Below are positions 19,149-31,360 of a DNA stretch of 58,295 bases, in pieces. The DNA comes from Psychrobacter piscatorii. GTDB taxonomy: Bacteria > Pseudomonadota > Gammaproteobacteria > Pseudomonadales > Moraxellaceae. The notes under the pieces are model-generated. The model made no database searches, had not been told where the DNA came from, and worked only from the letters and a program-made list of their open reading frames with translations. Position 1 is the first letter of the stretch. Every line of letters starts with the position of its first letter. Location of the stretch: contig NZ_CAJHAR010000023.1 of NCBI RefSeq assembly GCF_904846415.1, positions 1 through 58,295 of the forward strand. The letters are read 5' to 3'. Position numbers and translations under genes: made by a program.

Positions 19149-19396
19149 TGGGTCGGTCCCTTATCGAATCAAAACAATGGTCATTGTGAGAACGAGTATG
19201 GAGAAATGATCTACTATTTTCAAAATTATATTAATCTGTTATTAACACTAATTAATGACGAGTCATATAGTGAATCGGTACAAACAATGGTAAAGCAAGT
19301 TTATAACATAAAGCGAATGAAAGCTCTAGTAATATTAATGAAATAAAGTTGACTAAAGGAAATGTATAATGCTGCTATAACCTATATATCAGCACG

Positions 19397-20212
19397 CTAG
19401 CGCGCTGACCGAAATTTTATTTTGGCTAGCTTGGAAACAATTAACGCGATAAAAAACAATATCGCTAGTATCAATACGATAGAGAGTCCAGTCTGGATAT
19501 CTAGCCAGATACTTCCCCACACGCCAAGCGTCACTCCGAGCTGCGCAATGATAAATGCTGTGATCACCATTTGCTTTGGCGATGAAGACCATAAGCGTGC
19601 CGTCAGTGCAGGTAACACCAATAAACCACTGATCAATAAGCTTCCAACAGCTTGTAGCGCAATCGCACAAAACCCTGCGAGAACGCCCATAAAAAATAGT
19701 CGCTGGCGGGTCGGGTTGATGCCTTGAATACGAGCTAGTGCTTCATGAGTCGCAAGTTTTATTTGAGCGGGCCAAATATACAACAGTAGCCCCAATCCAG
19801 CCAGTACGCTGCCAGCGAGTAGTGGTAAATCTGTCCAATCCAGCTCAAGTAAGTTGCCAAATAAAAACCCCAAGACATTGGCTTGTTGATTGGTCAGCTG
19901 CGTTAAAGTCAATAGCCCCAGACACAACAGCGTTACGGCAACCACTGCGAGCACGGCATCAGCTGGTAGACGGTCATCATCCATCAGTACCAGACACAGC
20001 ACCACCGCTGCACTAACCAACGCCACACCTATACCCATAGGTAATTGCCACCAAGCAGCAAGTGCAACTCCAAGCAAGGTACCATGTGCTAAAGCATCGG
20101 CAAAGAATGCCATGCGTCGCCACAAGACTAAGCATCCTAAAGGCGCTGATAGTAGGGCTAAAATACTGCCAGCGATCCAAGCAGGTGCAATAATGGCTAA
20201 CCAAGCGGTCAT
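19397..20212 (-). CDS. znuB: Zinc ABC transporter permease ZnuB
   Basis: The 271-residue membrane protein has eight or so hydrophobic segments. The N-terminal block IAGSILALLSAPLGCLVLWRR followed by MAFFADALAHGTLLGVA is characteristic of the ABC-3 permease family for zinc and manganese, and a conserved GLLISGLLVLPALTA block lies near residue 190. It forms the channel of ZnuABC. It is the last gene of the zur-znuC-znuB operon, 125 bp after znuC. Confidence 0.93.
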   Translation of the reverse strand: MTAWLAIIAPAWIAGSILALLSAPLGCLVLWRRMAFFADALAHGTLLGVALAAWWQLPMGIGVALVSAAVVLCLVLMDDDRLPADAVLAVVAVTLLCLGLLTLTQLTNQQANVLGFLFGNLLELDWTDLPLLAGSVLAGLGLLLYIWPAQIKLATHEALARIQGINPTRQRLFFMGVLAGFCAIALQAVGSLLISGLLVLPALTARLWSSSPKQMVITAFIIAQLGVTLGVWGSIWLDIQTGLSIVLILAILFFIALIVSKLAKIKFRSAR

Positions 20213-20337
20213 AAGAAGTGTCCATAAAATTTTTATAAGAAAAGCTAGTGCTATCTATCGGTCTGGTAACGCTAGCTTTAACGAATTTGGTGTTAGCTAT
20301 TTTCGATTTAGTTCATCATTGTTTTTGGTCATTATCG

Positions 20338-21135
20338 TTATAGCTCGCTTGGTGCATGATGCTCGCAAGCATGTGGCTGATGCACATATGGCTGCTCATA
20401 ATGATGACCAAATAGCTTTTGAAACTCAGAGCTGATAGCAAGCTCGCTTGGTTGTCCTTCACAGCAAATGTGCTTGTTGAGACAAATGACACGGCGACTG
20501 CCTTTCATTACCCAGTGCAGATCATGTGATACTACCAGCATCGCACAGCGCAAAAACTCCGGCAGCTCATCGATAAATTGATATAACCAAACCTCGGTAT
20601 CTGGATCGAGACCCTGCATCGGTTCATCTAAGATAAGTAGATTGGGCTTATCTAATAGCGCCCTCGCCAGTAATACTCGCTGCGTCTCACCACCTGATAA
20701 GTGCAGCATTTGTCGTGACAATAAATGCGTTAGTGATAAATTATCAAAGATAAACTGTCGCTGCTCAGCGGTAAGGCGTCTCTTATCTGCTTGTCCCAAC
20801 AAATCGCAGACGCGCAGCGGCAATATGGGCGGCACAGAGAATCGCTGCGGCACATAGCCAAGCTGTAGCTGCTGATGGGCTGTAATACTGCCTTTTGTGG
20901 ATTCGATCAGACCCAAAATAAGCTTGACCAACGTTGACTTACCAGCACCATTAGGTCCGATAATACTGACGGTCTCATTGATTGCAATATCGATATCAAT
21001 ATGTGAGAGCAAACGTTGATGCCCGATATGATAACTAACGTTGTTCAAGCTCAGCAGTTTGCCAGCTTCATTCGTGGTACTACTATTCACAATAGCAGTA
21101 GTCGACTGTTTAGAGGGTGAGGTAGACAGGCTCAT
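20338..21135 (-). CDS. znuC: Zinc ABC transporter ATP-binding protein ZnuC
   Basis: The ATPase has 265 residues from ATG 21135 (MSLSTSPSK); the longer open frame to 21291 runs into the zur coding end and is not protein-like. Walker A is GPNGAGKST, the signature is LSGGETQRVLLARALL, Walker B is LLILDEP and the switch histidine is in VSHDLHWVM. It powers zinc import with ZnuA and ZnuB. The C-terminus is His-rich (HHYEQPYVHQPHACEHH), which may bind zinc. It follows zur by 91 bp and is probably repressed through the Zur box at 21868. Confidence 0.93.
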   Translation of the reverse strand: MSLSTSPSKQSTTAIVNSSTTNEAGKLLSLNNVSYHIGHQRLLSHIDIDIAINETVSIIGPNGAGKSTLVKLILGLIESTKGSITAHQQLQLGYVPQRFSVPPILPLRVCDLLGQADKRRLTAEQRQFIFDNLSLTHLLSRQMLHLSGGETQRVLLARALLDKPNLLILDEPMQGLDPDTEVWLYQFIDELPEFLRCAMLVVSHDLHWVMKGSRRVICLNKHICCEGQPSELAISSEFQKLFGHHYEQPYVHQPHACEHHAPSEL

Positions 21136-21226
21136 AGGATGACAACGAATAGGTAAATGGATAATACAAATAAACAAACAATGACAGTGACGTACTTTTC
21201 GGGCAACCAAAGAGCCTGAATAAATC

Positions 21227-21805
21227 TTATTGGCAAACTTGGCAACGACCACTAAGCTCAATAACACTACGCTCAACAGTAAAACCGACATCTTGCTCAG
21301 CGAAACTCATCATTTCTTGTACTGGTAAGCTGCTACATTCTTGAACCCGCTGGCACTGATCGCAGATTAAAAAGGCAGCCGTGTGTTGTGCTCTGGGATG
21401 GCAACAAGGAACATAAGCATTGATAGACGTTAATTGATGAATCAAACCTTCACTTAGTAAAAACTCTAAGCTGCGGTAAACCGTTGGCGGCGCAACATTT
21501 TTTGGCGCTCGCTTTTTGGTTGATGGTTTTTCTATAGATTGCTTTGATAAGCCTGATTCTTTTAGCGTATCACTATCATCCATCTCAAAGAGACGCATTT
21601 GCTGCAATTGCGTGATTAAGTCATAAGCACCAACAGGTTGATCAGACTCTAAAACCAGCTGATATATCTGCTGACGCAAAGGGGTAAAACGTGCCCCACT
21701 CAGACGACAGTGCTCTTTTGCTGCTGCTAAGCGTTCAATAACGTCATGCGGAGTCAAATCTTGCACATCATGTAAATGTTCGCAATTCGATGAGGTAGTA
21801 GACAT
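21227..21805 (-). CDS. zur: Zinc uptake regulator Zur (Fur family)
   Basis: The chosen start, ATG 21805, has GGGAG upstream and gives 192 residues; a longer in-frame start at 21883 would cover the Zur box and is unlikely. The N-terminal winged helix contains RLSGARFTPLRQQIYQLVLE and APPTVYRSLEFLLSEGLIHQ; the C-terminal half has the structural zinc cysteines CDQCQRVQEC and CQVCQ, and HPRAQHTAAFLICD metal ligands. An insert of about 35 residues (near 65-100, Lys/Ser-rich) separates two DNA-binding helices and is longer than usual. Zinc-bound Zur represses znu genes. Confidence 0.9.
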   Translation of the reverse strand: MSTTSSNCEHLHDVQDLTPHDVIERLAAAKEHCRLSGARFTPLRQQIYQLVLESDQPVGAYDLITQLQQMRLFEMDDSDTLKESGLSKQSIEKPSTKKRAPKNVAPPTVYRSLEFLLSEGLIHQLTSINAYVPCCHPRAQHTAAFLICDQCQRVQECSSLPVQEMMSFAEQDVGFTVERSVIELSGRCQVCQ

Positions 21806-21867
21806 AGTACAGGCTCCCAAAAATAGCATGGTAATCGCATGACGTTTTTTATGATAGCGTTTTTTAT

Positions 21868-21882
21868 TGTTATAGTATAACA
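21868..21882. promoter_or_regulatory. Zur box
   Basis: TGTTATAGTATAACA is a perfect 15-bp palindrome around a central G, identical to the core of the gamma-proteobacterial Zur consensus (TGTTATNNTATAACA-like). It lies 63 bp upstream of zur and 123 bp upstream of the divergent znuA, so one site can control both transcripts. Confidence 0.9.
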
Positions 21883-22005
21883 TAATAAACGTAGAATCGA
21901 ATCAGTTGTCTTACCTCTCTTATATATATTGATCATCTTTTATCCGATGATGCGGCACGACACTGTGACTCATAATTTTGTTACTTATTGATTAAAGAGC
22001 TTACC

Positions 22006-22887
22006 ATGAACTCTGTTTTTACTTATTTTCGACGCTCAATCATTACGTTACAGCGCTTACTGATTACAGGATTGGTAGCCTTAGGTTCTTTTACATTAAG
22101 CGCGCACGCAGCAACGGTCAGTGTCAGCAATCATCCCATGTTTTTACTCAGCCAAGCTGTGACGGAAGGCACCCCTTCTGCTAACCAAATTTTACAAGCT
22201 GGCGATGTGGGGCACCATGGTAGTATTAGTCCAAGTGATAAAAAAGCTATTCAAGACAGTAAATTTGTGGTTTGGTTTGGTCCCTCATTAGAGAACAGCC
22301 TGACTGGCAGTTTAGAGATGGCACCCAATGCCATTGACCTATTTGCTTTTGATGCTTTTACTCGACATCCTCTTCGTGATATCCAAGGAAAGCCTATAGC
22401 GGGCACATTCGACCCACATATCTGGCTTGATCCTGAAAATGCAAAGGCCATTACTCGTGCCTTAGCTGTTATTCATGGCCATGCCAATCCAGAGTATAAA
22501 AGCACCTACCAAGCCAACGCCAAAAAGTTTGCACAGCGTATGGACAATGCCGTAGCGAAGATACAGCAATCCACACAAAAACAGCACCCTTACTGGGCCT
22601 ATCACGATGCATATCAATATATTGAAGATGCCACAAAAATAAAGCTGGCAGGTAGCTTAAGTCCAGACCATCACCTTGCCCCAAAAGCAAGTCAATTGCG
22701 CTGGCTTAATGACAATCGTCCAGCCAAACAAATGTGCTTGGTCAATCAAAGCACCGCTAGCAAAGGATTGCTTGCCAAATTGCAACCTATCAATACCACT
22801 GTCCAAATCGAAGATATGAGCGACAGTGAAGACTTTTTGGAAGGATGGACAGCAATGGCTCAGCAAATCCACCAATGCATATCATAG
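22006..22887 (+). CDS. znuA: Periplasmic zinc-binding protein ZnuA
   Basis: The 293-residue protein starts at ATG 22006; an in-frame TTG lies six codons upstream. A twin-hydrophobic signal peptide ends with SAHAA near residue 36. Zinc ligands of cluster A-I binding proteins can be seen: His in GDVGHHGSISPSD, His in FDPHIWLDPENA, and His/Asp in YHDAYQYIED. The His/Asp-rich loop of E. coli ZnuA is missing. It delivers zinc to ZnuB. It is divergent from zur-znuCB and shares the Zur box. Confidence 0.92.
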   Translation: MNSVFTYFRRSIITLQRLLITGLVALGSFTLSAHAATVSVSNHPMFLLSQAVTEGTPSANQILQAGDVGHHGSISPSDKKAIQDSKFVVWFGPSLENSLTGSLEMAPNAIDLFAFDAFTRHPLRDIQGKPIAGTFDPHIWLDPENAKAITRALAVIHGHANPEYKSTYQANAKKFAQRMDNAVAKIQQSTQKQHPYWAYHDAYQYIEDATKIKLAGSLSPDHHLAPKASQLRWLNDNRPAKQMCLVNQSTASKGLLAKLQPINTTVQIEDMSDSEDFLEGWTAMAQQIHQCIS

Positions 22888-23174
22888 GATAGCGAGCCAT
22901 TCGTTAGGGCTATTCTAGAAGCTAGAGTTTTTAAAAAGAGTGAGATGGCTGTTTTTTAAGTATCTGGTACGGCTACGTAACATAGTAATACCAGTGGATT
23001 GCGTTAGGTGACTGATAAAAGTCATATTTTACTTGCTTAATAGTGGCTGTCTCCTTATAATAAGTGGCGTTTTATTTTGGTTTAAAGGTAATGCCTGTAG
23101 AGTAAGTCATTTACGGATAAAAGTGTCGCAAGTATGCTATATTATCCCAATGCTGAAAGGCTATAGGAATATCG

Positions 23175-23573
23175 ATGACCAAGCCTGCCAAACGCACGCA
23201 AAAAGATAAAATAGGCATCTATATCAAACGGCAAGCATGGATATTGTTTATCCTGATTATTATTGCTTGGATTATAGATACGATTTGGTTACGTAGTGAG
23301 CTTACTGTAGCAAAGAGCGCCGCCATTGGTGCACTGCTCAGTTTCACGACTCAAGCCGTTTTTGCTTTTTTTATCTTTTGGTACACTGGATATCGCGCGC
23401 GCCAACATATCGTTAGCCAGCTATATCGAGGTCAGATGGCTAAATGGCTGTTGACTGTGTTTGGTTTCGCACTAATTTTTATTACCGTACAACCCCTATC
23501 TGCGCCTGCGCTGTTTATCGGTTTTATGGTAATGCAAATTAGTCACAGTTGGATGTTGTGGCATATACGCTAG
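23175..23573 (+). CDS. atpI: ATP synthase subunit I (AtpI)
   Basis: The 132-residue protein has a basic N-terminus and four hydrophobic helices (about 22-40, 52-75, 92-110, 112-128), the layout of AtpI, a chaperone that helps assemble the c-ring or import magnesium. The arrangement SAAIGALLSFTTQAVFAFF is typical of the proteobacterial family. It precedes atpB, but 682 bp with an intrinsic terminator separates them, unlike in E. coli, where the genes nearly touch. Confidence 0.85.
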   Translation: MTKPAKRTQKDKIGIYIKRQAWILFILIIIAWIIDTIWLRSELTVAKSAAIGALLSFTTQAVFAFFIFWYTGYRARQHIVSQLYRGQMAKWLLTVFGFALIFITVQPLSAPALFIGFMVMQISHSWMLWHIR

Positions 23574-24018
23574 CGCTAATAAATGATCACTACATAGATA
23601 ATTTATTCATAGTACTGGCAAGTCACCCTGCCGTCCAACTTCTCTATGACTAGTTCAGAAAGTCAAAGTACAAAACTGTCCCACGACAGCACCAATGATT
23701 ATAAAAATCGAAGTATGAGCCTCTATGTCAGGCGCAGTATGCAACGACACAGTGACGGGGTAGAGCTGACCAAGCTATTAACCTCACTGATGATTAAATT
23801 TTTACAGTTTAGTTATGGACGACTAACTATATTAGTAGCCGTTATTGTCAGCTAACTTATTCATACAGTGGATAATAAAATCATAATTGACTTTACACGA
23901 ATACAACGCTGCATTAATATAGGCAGCTAAATATTTTGTTTATGAGCGCTACACTAAGCGCCGGTCGTAAAAAACGGCCAGTAGACAAGCACATATATAA
24001 TAATTTTGCGTATACATG

Positions 24019-24055
24019 CAAGGGCTATTACTGAGTTATCATAAGCCCTTTTTTG
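24019..24055 (+). terminator. Intrinsic terminator between atpI and atpB
   Basis: AAGGGCT (24020-24026) pairs with AGCCCTT (24044-24050) around a 17-base loop that can pair further, followed by TTTT. It would separate atpI expression from that of the structural genes. Confidence 0.75.
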
Positions 24056-24120
24056 ATAGCTAAAATTTATGTCAAGTTATCAAATATAGCATTAGTAATA
24101 GAACTATGGGTTGGATGTTG

Positions 24121-24148
24121 TTGGTTACATGGGTGCTTTTAGTATGAT
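24121..24148 (+). promoter_or_regulatory. Candidate sigma-70 promoter of the atpB operon
   Basis: TTGGTT and TATGAT are separated by 16 bp, just after the terminator and about 100 bp before atpB. A sequence-based guess that fits the position after a terminator. Confidence 0.4.
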
Positions 24149-24243
24149 TTATTTGTTTGCTTAGTTGCAAGGCAAATAAAAACACTAAATCCCATCAGAT
24201 GACAACCATATTTTTGGTAGTTGATTAAATCGTTGATTAATAA

Positions 24244-25122
<879 letters not shown>

Positions 25123-25137
25123 TTAGACATTCAATAG

Positions 25138-25404
<267 letters not shown>

Positions 25405-25422
25405 TCCGAAAGCTCAGTTGTA

Positions 25423-25481
25423 CATGTTTGGTGCTCAAGGGTTTTCTATTAAATATAGTCAAGATTTGACTACCAAACATG
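25423..25481 (+). other. Hairpin between atpE and atpF
   Basis: CATGTTTGGT (25423-25432) and ACCAAACATG (25472-25481) form a perfect 10-bp stem around a 39-base loop in the atpE-atpF gap. There is no U-run, so it is more likely an RNA stabiliser or processing site than a terminator. Confidence 0.6.
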
Positions 25482-25521
25482 ATCAATGAAACTGATTTTT
25501 CATTAACAAAGAGGTGATCAC

Positions 25522-25992
25522 GTGAATATCAATTTTACCCTCGTCGGTCAAGCCATTGCTTTTGCAATATTTGTGATTTTTTGCATGAAATTCGTGTGGC
25601 CACCACTTATCGGTGCCATCAATGAGCGTCAGCGTAAAATTGCTGAAGGTCTGAATGCCGCAGAAAAAGCAAAAGCAGATTTGGCGACCGCGGAGCAAAA
25701 TGTCCAGCAGGAACTTGATCTTGCAAAGACCAAGGCTGCCGCTCTAATCGAGCAAGCAAACAAGAGTGCCAATCAGCTCATCGAAGATGCAAAATCGCAA
25801 GCCCAAGCGGAAGGCGAGCGCATTCGTCAACAAGCGCAAGCGTCTATCGACCAAGAAATCAATCAAGCGCGTGAATCATTACGTGCCCAAGTTGCTGAAC
25901 TGGCTGTACTTGGTGCAGAGAAGATTTTGCAAGACAAAGTCGATGTGCAAAAACATGCCAGTATGTTAGACCAACTGGCGGCGAAGCTGTAA
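25522..25992 (+). CDS. atpF: ATP synthase subunit b
   Basis: The 156-residue protein has one N-terminal membrane helix (residues 5-26, [17 protein letters not shown]) followed by a long, highly charged Ala/Gln/Lys-rich helix, the stator stalk that binds subunit delta. Length equals that of E. coli. The start is a GTG at 25522 with GAGGTGATC upstream (the initial M is encoded by GTG). Confidence 0.96.
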   Translation: MNINFTLVGQAIAFAIFVIFCMKFVWPPLIGAINERQRKIAEGLNAAEKAKADLATAEQNVQQELDLAKTKAAALIEQANKSANQLIEDAKSQAQAEGERIRQQAQASIDQEINQARESLRAQVAELAVLGAEKILQDKVDVQKHASMLDQLAAKL

Positions 25993-26005
25993 TTGTGAGG
26001 ATATA

Positions 26006-26629
26006 ATGGCTGACTTATCAACCTTAGCACGACCGTACGCTAAAGCCGCGTTTGACTATGCCAATGAAAACGGCGCTGTACACGAGTGGGAAGATTTCTT
26101 ACTTGTCGCTAGCACTGTTGTCAATGACAAGTCGTTCAGTACTTGGCTAGACAATCCAGCTGTTTCTGCTGAGCATAAGTCAGCTGCTTTGGTCGATCTT
26201 TATGACTCACAAGTAGCCGGTGATAGCGACTCTGCTTTTAAACAGCTACTAGGCGAGAGCAAAGGTTCTCGTTACGGTAACAGTATTAGCTACCCTAAAG
26301 TATCACCCCAGCTCAATAATTTTGTTAAGCAGTTGGCGCAACAAGAGCGTCTAGCGCTGCTTCCTGAAGTTTATGAGCATTATCGCCGTCACAAGGCAAT
26401 AAGCTTAAAGCAGCTTGACGCATATGTGACTTCTGCCTACCCATTGACTGATGACCAGCGTCAAATGCTACAAACGCGTCTTGCTACCTCGCTAAATGCC
26501 AGTGTAGTGATTCACGAATCAGTTGATCCAAGTTTATTGGCAGGCGCTACAATCAAAGTCGGTGATAAAGTCATTGATGATTCGATGCGCGGCAAGTTAC
26601 AACAGTTAAAAACACAGCTAACTGCCTAA
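26006..26629 (+). CDS. atpH: ATP synthase subunit delta
   Basis: The 207-residue stator protein links F1 to subunit b. The N-terminal helical domain ([21 protein letters not shown]) and the C-terminal domain ([29 protein letters not shown]) are standard. It is about 30 residues longer than the usual 177-178 because of an insert near residues 70-100 ([20 protein letters not shown] and a few more). AGGATATA precedes the start, 13 bp after atpF. Confidence 0.95.
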   Translation: MADLSTLARPYAKAAFDYANENGAVHEWEDFLLVASTVVNDKSFSTWLDNPAVSAEHKSAALVDLYDSQVAGDSDSAFKQLLGESKGSRYGNSISYPKVSPQLNNFVKQLAQQERLALLPEVYEHYRRHKAISLKQLDAYVTSAYPLTDDQRQMLQTRLATSLNASVVIHESVDPSLLAGATIKVGDKVIDDSMRGKLQQLKTQLTA

Positions 26630-26722
26630 TGCCATTTATCGATGCAGTCATATATTATCTGCGTCATAGCAAGAGCATTTGAGTCAGTGGGCGGGTTATC
26701 ATAAATTAAAGGAAACAAGGCA

Positions 26723-28267
26723 ATGCAACAATTGAATCCAGCGGAAATCAGTAACCTGATTAAGCAGCGTATTCAAGACCTTGATGCGGGTGCAACTGCA
26801 AAGAATGAAGGCACGATTGTCAAAGTATCTGACGGTATCGTGCAGATTCATGGTCTTGAAGATGCCATGTACGGCGAAATGATTGAGTTTGAAGGCGAAA
26901 TCTACGGAATGGCTCTAAACTTAGAGCGTGATTCTGTTGGCGCGGTAGTACTTGGCGATTACCTAAAGCTGCAAGAAGGTCAAAAAGCCTATTGTACTGG
27001 TCGTATTCTTGAAGTACCAGTAGGTCCTGAGCTGTTAGGCCGTGTTGTTGATGCTTTGGGTAATCCTATTGATGGCAAAGGTCCAATCAATGCCAAGATG
27101 ACTGATAAAGTCGAAAAGATCGCTCCAGGCGTTATCGACCGTCAATCAGTAGATCAACCAGTAATGACTGGTTATAAAGCCGTTGATACCATGATTCCAA
27201 TCGGTCGTGGTCAGCGTGAGCTTATCATTGGTGACCGTCAGACTGGTAAAACAGCGATGGCTATCGATGCGATCATTGCACAGAAAGCTTCTGGCATTAA
27301 ATGTGTATACGTGGCTATCGGACAAAAACGTTCGACTATCGCTAACGTCGTACGTAAGCTTGAGCAAACTGGCGCACTAGAATACACCACCGTTGTGGTT
27401 GCTTCAGCGTCAGAGCCTGCAGCACTTCAGTATATCGCACCGTACTCAGGTTGTACGATGGGCGAATACTTCCGTGACCGCGGCGAAGATGCACTGATTG
27501 TATTTGATGATTTATCAAAACAAGCCGTTGCTTATCGTCAGATTTCACTACTATTACGTCGTCCGCCAGGTCGTGAAGCGTATCCTGGTGACGTATTTTA
27601 TTTACACTCACGCCTACTTGAGCGTGCATCACGCGTAAATGCTGATTATGTAGAAAAGTTCACTAACGGTGAAGTGAAAGGTAAAACAGGTTCTTTAACC
27701 GCACTACCAATCATTGAAACACAAGCTGGTGACGTATCTGCATTCGTACCAACCAACGTGATCTCAATCACTGATGGTCAGATCTTCTTAGAGTCTAGCT
27801 TATTCGCCTCAGGTATCCGTCCAGCAGTCAACGCTGGTATCTCGGTATCTCGTGTTGGTGGTGCCGCTCAGACTAAGATCATCAAAAAGCTATCTGGTGG
27901 TATTCGTACCGCTCTAGCTCAGTATCGTGAACTAGCGGCATTCGCTCAATTTGCCTCAGATCTTGATGACGCCACTCGCGAACAGCTTGATCATGGTGAG
28001 CGTGTGACTGAATTGATGAAGCAAAAGCAGTATCAGCCGATGTCAATCTCTGAGCAAGCAGCCGTTATCTATGCTTCAAACGAAGGCTTCTTAGCTGACG
28101 TACCTGTCGAAAAGATTGGTTCTTTCGAAGAAGCGTACTTGCGTTATATGCATGATGAGCAAAGTGAATTGATGCGTGAGATTGATGACACTGCGAACTA
28201 CAATGATGATATCGCAGGTCGTTTAAAGTCATCTCTAGAGACCTTTAAACAAAATCACAGTTATTAA
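26723..28267 (+). CDS. atpA: ATP synthase subunit alpha
   Basis: The 514-residue non-catalytic F1 subunit shows the P-loop GDRQTGKT (about residue 170), the alpha signature [14 protein letters not shown] and the arginine finger region in VSRVGGAAQ. It forms the alpha3beta3 hexamer with AtpD. AAGGAAAC precedes the start. A 208-bp gap with a hairpin follows before atpG. Confidence 0.98.
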   Translation: MQQLNPAEISNLIKQRIQDLDAGATAKNEGTIVKVSDGIVQIHGLEDAMYGEMIEFEGEIYGMALNLERDSVGAVVLGDYLKLQEGQKAYCTGRILEVPVGPELLGRVVDALGNPIDGKGPINAKMTDKVEKIAPGVIDRQSVDQPVMTGYKAVDTMIPIGRGQRELIIGDRQTGKTAMAIDAIIAQKASGIKCVYVAIGQKRSTIANVVRKLEQTGALEYTTVVVASASEPAALQYIAPYSGCTMGEYFRDRGEDALIVFDDLSKQAVAYRQISLLLRRPPGREAYPGDVFYLHSRLLERASRVNADYVEKFTNGEVKGKTGSLTALPIIETQAGDVSAFVPTNVISITDGQIFLESSLFASGIRPAVNAGISVSRVGGAAQTKIIKKLSGGIRTALAQYRELAAFAQFASDLDDATREQLDHGERVTELMKQKQYQPMSISEQAAVIYASNEGFLADVPVEKIGSFEEAYLRYMHDEQSELMREIDDTANYNDDIAGRLKSSLETFKQNHSY

Positions 28268-28305
28268 TTTAACGGGTTAAGCCGAATTGGTTATAACTGT
28301 TATTT

Positions 28306-28349
28306 AAAAGTGGCGCGTTGTCTAATCAGATATTTGCGCCACTGTTTTA
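28306..28349 (+). other. Terminator-like hairpin between atpA and atpG
   Basis: AGTGGCGC (28309-28316) pairs perfectly with GCGCCACT (28336-28343) around a 19-base loop, followed by GTTTT. It resembles a weak intrinsic terminator or attenuator inside the operon. Confidence 0.6.
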
Positions 28350-28475
28350 ACCATGATCGGTATTAGATCGCGTAATGCCACAAGATATAAAATGTTATTC
28401 TATAAAAGTGATGTTGTATATCAAACGATTGTCGCATGCGCCAATGCTTTTTAACCCTCTTATATTGGAATCATT

Positions 28476-29357
28476 ATGGCAAGCTTAAAAGAGATACGTG
28501 CCAAAGTCACCAGTATTAAAAGCACCCAGAAAATTACTCGTGCGATGCAAATGGTAGCGGCAAGTAAAATGCGCCGTGCTCAAGAGCGCATGGAAGTGGG
28601 TCGCCCGTATGCTGATAGTATGCGCCGGGTTATTTCACATTTGGTGCATGCCTCATCAGACTATAAACATCCGTATATGGTATCGCGTCCAGTCAATAAG
28701 GTTGGCTATATTGTCATTACCTCTGACCGTGGCCTAGCGGGTGGTTTGAATATTAACCTATTCAAAGCTTTAACTAAAAGTATCCAAGATTATCAAGATC
28801 AGTCAGTACAAGCTGAGTTTGCAGTCATCGGTGCCAAAGGTGTGAGTTTCTTCAAAAACTTTGGTGGTAAAGTCACATCGGCTGTGACCGACTATGGCGA
28901 TAAACCAACGTTTGAGCAATTAAATGCACCGGTTCAAGCGATGCTTGAAGACTATAGTAACGGCAATATTGACCGTATCTATGTGGTCTATAACCGATTC
29001 GTCAATGCGATGACTCAGAAACCAACAGTCAATCAGTTGGTTCCTTTACCAGAGCAGTCATTTGGTGATGAAGACAGTGGTCTACAGACAGAACTTAGCT
29101 GGGATTATATCTACGAGCCTGATATCAAGACGTTGATTGATGAATTGCTTGGTCGCTACATCGAGTCGATTGTTTATCAAGCGGTAATGGAAAACATTGC
29201 CTCTGAGCAGTCTTCACGTATGGTTGCGATGAAAGCGGCAACAGATAATGCTGGTGACCTTATTAACGATTTACAGTTGGTTTATAACAAGCTGCGTCAA
29301 GCGGCGATTACCCGAGAAATCTCGGAAATCGTTGGCGGTGCTGCTGCTGTTTCATAA
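28476..29357 (+). CDS. atpG: ATP synthase subunit gamma
   Basis: The 293-residue central shaft protein has the two terminal coiled-coil helices: N-terminal [20 protein letters not shown] with [16 protein letters not shown], and C-terminal [20 protein letters not shown] with [19 protein letters not shown]. It rotates inside alpha3beta3. Positioned between atpA and atpD, 38 bp before atpD. Confidence 0.98.
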   Translation: MASLKEIRAKVTSIKSTQKITRAMQMVAASKMRRAQERMEVGRPYADSMRRVISHLVHASSDYKHPYMVSRPVNKVGYIVITSDRGLAGGLNINLFKALTKSIQDYQDQSVQAEFAVIGAKGVSFFKNFGGKVTSAVTDYGDKPTFEQLNAPVQAMLEDYSNGNIDRIYVVYNRFVNAMTQKPTVNQLVPLPEQSFGDEDSGLQTELSWDYIYEPDIKTLIDELLGRYIESIVYQAVMENIASEQSSRMVAMKAATDNAGDLINDLQLVYNKLRQAAITREISEIVGGAAAVS

Positions 29358-29377
29358 TTGACTACACCTATATATAG

Positions 29378-30829
<1,452 letters not shown>

Positions 30830-30850
30830 GTTGTATGCGCATAAGCTAAC

Positions 30851-30882
30851 GAGTAGATATAATATAAACCTTATATCTACTC
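30851..30882 (+). other. Perfect 12-bp hairpin between atpD and atpC
   Basis: GAGTAGATATAA (30851-30862) pairs perfectly with TTATATCTACTC (30871-30882) around an 8-base loop. It is followed by TTCAG and not by a U-run, so it is probably a processing or stabilising element. Confidence 0.6.
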
Positions 30883-30943
30883 TTCAGTAACGCATCGCAG
30901 TTTTACTGTTTTTTGATCGCGCTTTTATGGTAAGGAGTTAAGT

Positions 30944-31360
30944 ATGGCAACGTTACAATGTCGCGTCGTAAGTGCTCGTGAAGAGTTATATTCAGGCGAA
31001 ATTAGCATGTTAATAGCTACTGGTACCGAAGGCGAGATTGGTGTATTGCCAGGTCACACACCGCTTATTACTTTGCTAAAACCGGGTGCAATGCGAGTGC
31101 AAAAAGCAAACGGCGAAGAAGAAGTGATCTATGTTTCAGGTGGCGTATTAGAAGTACAACCAAAAATGGTTACCGTATTGGCTGATACGGCCATGCGTGC
31201 GCACAATCTTGACGAAAGCAAAATCGTTGAAGCACGTAGAAAAGCGGAGCAAATGCTGGTCAATCAATCTGATACACTACAAACCAATGCGGCTTTGGCC
31301 TCACTTGCAGAGTCAGTAGGACAACTACAGACTATTCGTAAGTATAAAAACCGCGCATAA
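30944..31360 (+). CDS. atpC: ATP synthase subunit epsilon
   Basis: The 138-residue protein has the N-terminal beta-sandwich (residues 1-85, with GTEGEIGVLPGHTPLITLLKP) and two C-terminal helices (ARRKAEQML...). It couples the shaft to the c-ring and inhibits ATP hydrolysis. It is the last gene of the operon, followed by a strong terminator. AAGGAG precedes the start. Confidence 0.97.
   Translation: MATLQCRVVSAREELYSGEISMLIATGTEGEIGVLPGHTPLITLLKPGAMRVQKANGEEEVIYVSGGVLEVQPKMVTVLADTAMRAHNLDESKIVEARRKAEQMLVNQSDTLQTNAALASLAESVGQLQTIRKYKNRA

Noticed and set aside
21806..21883. Upstream extension of zur
   Set aside because: It would place the Zur box inside the coding region and has a weaker start context than ATG 21805.
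23646..23855. 69-codon frame between atpI and atpB
   Set aside because: No ribosome site, no family resemblance and lies before an intrinsic terminator in a non-coding spacer.
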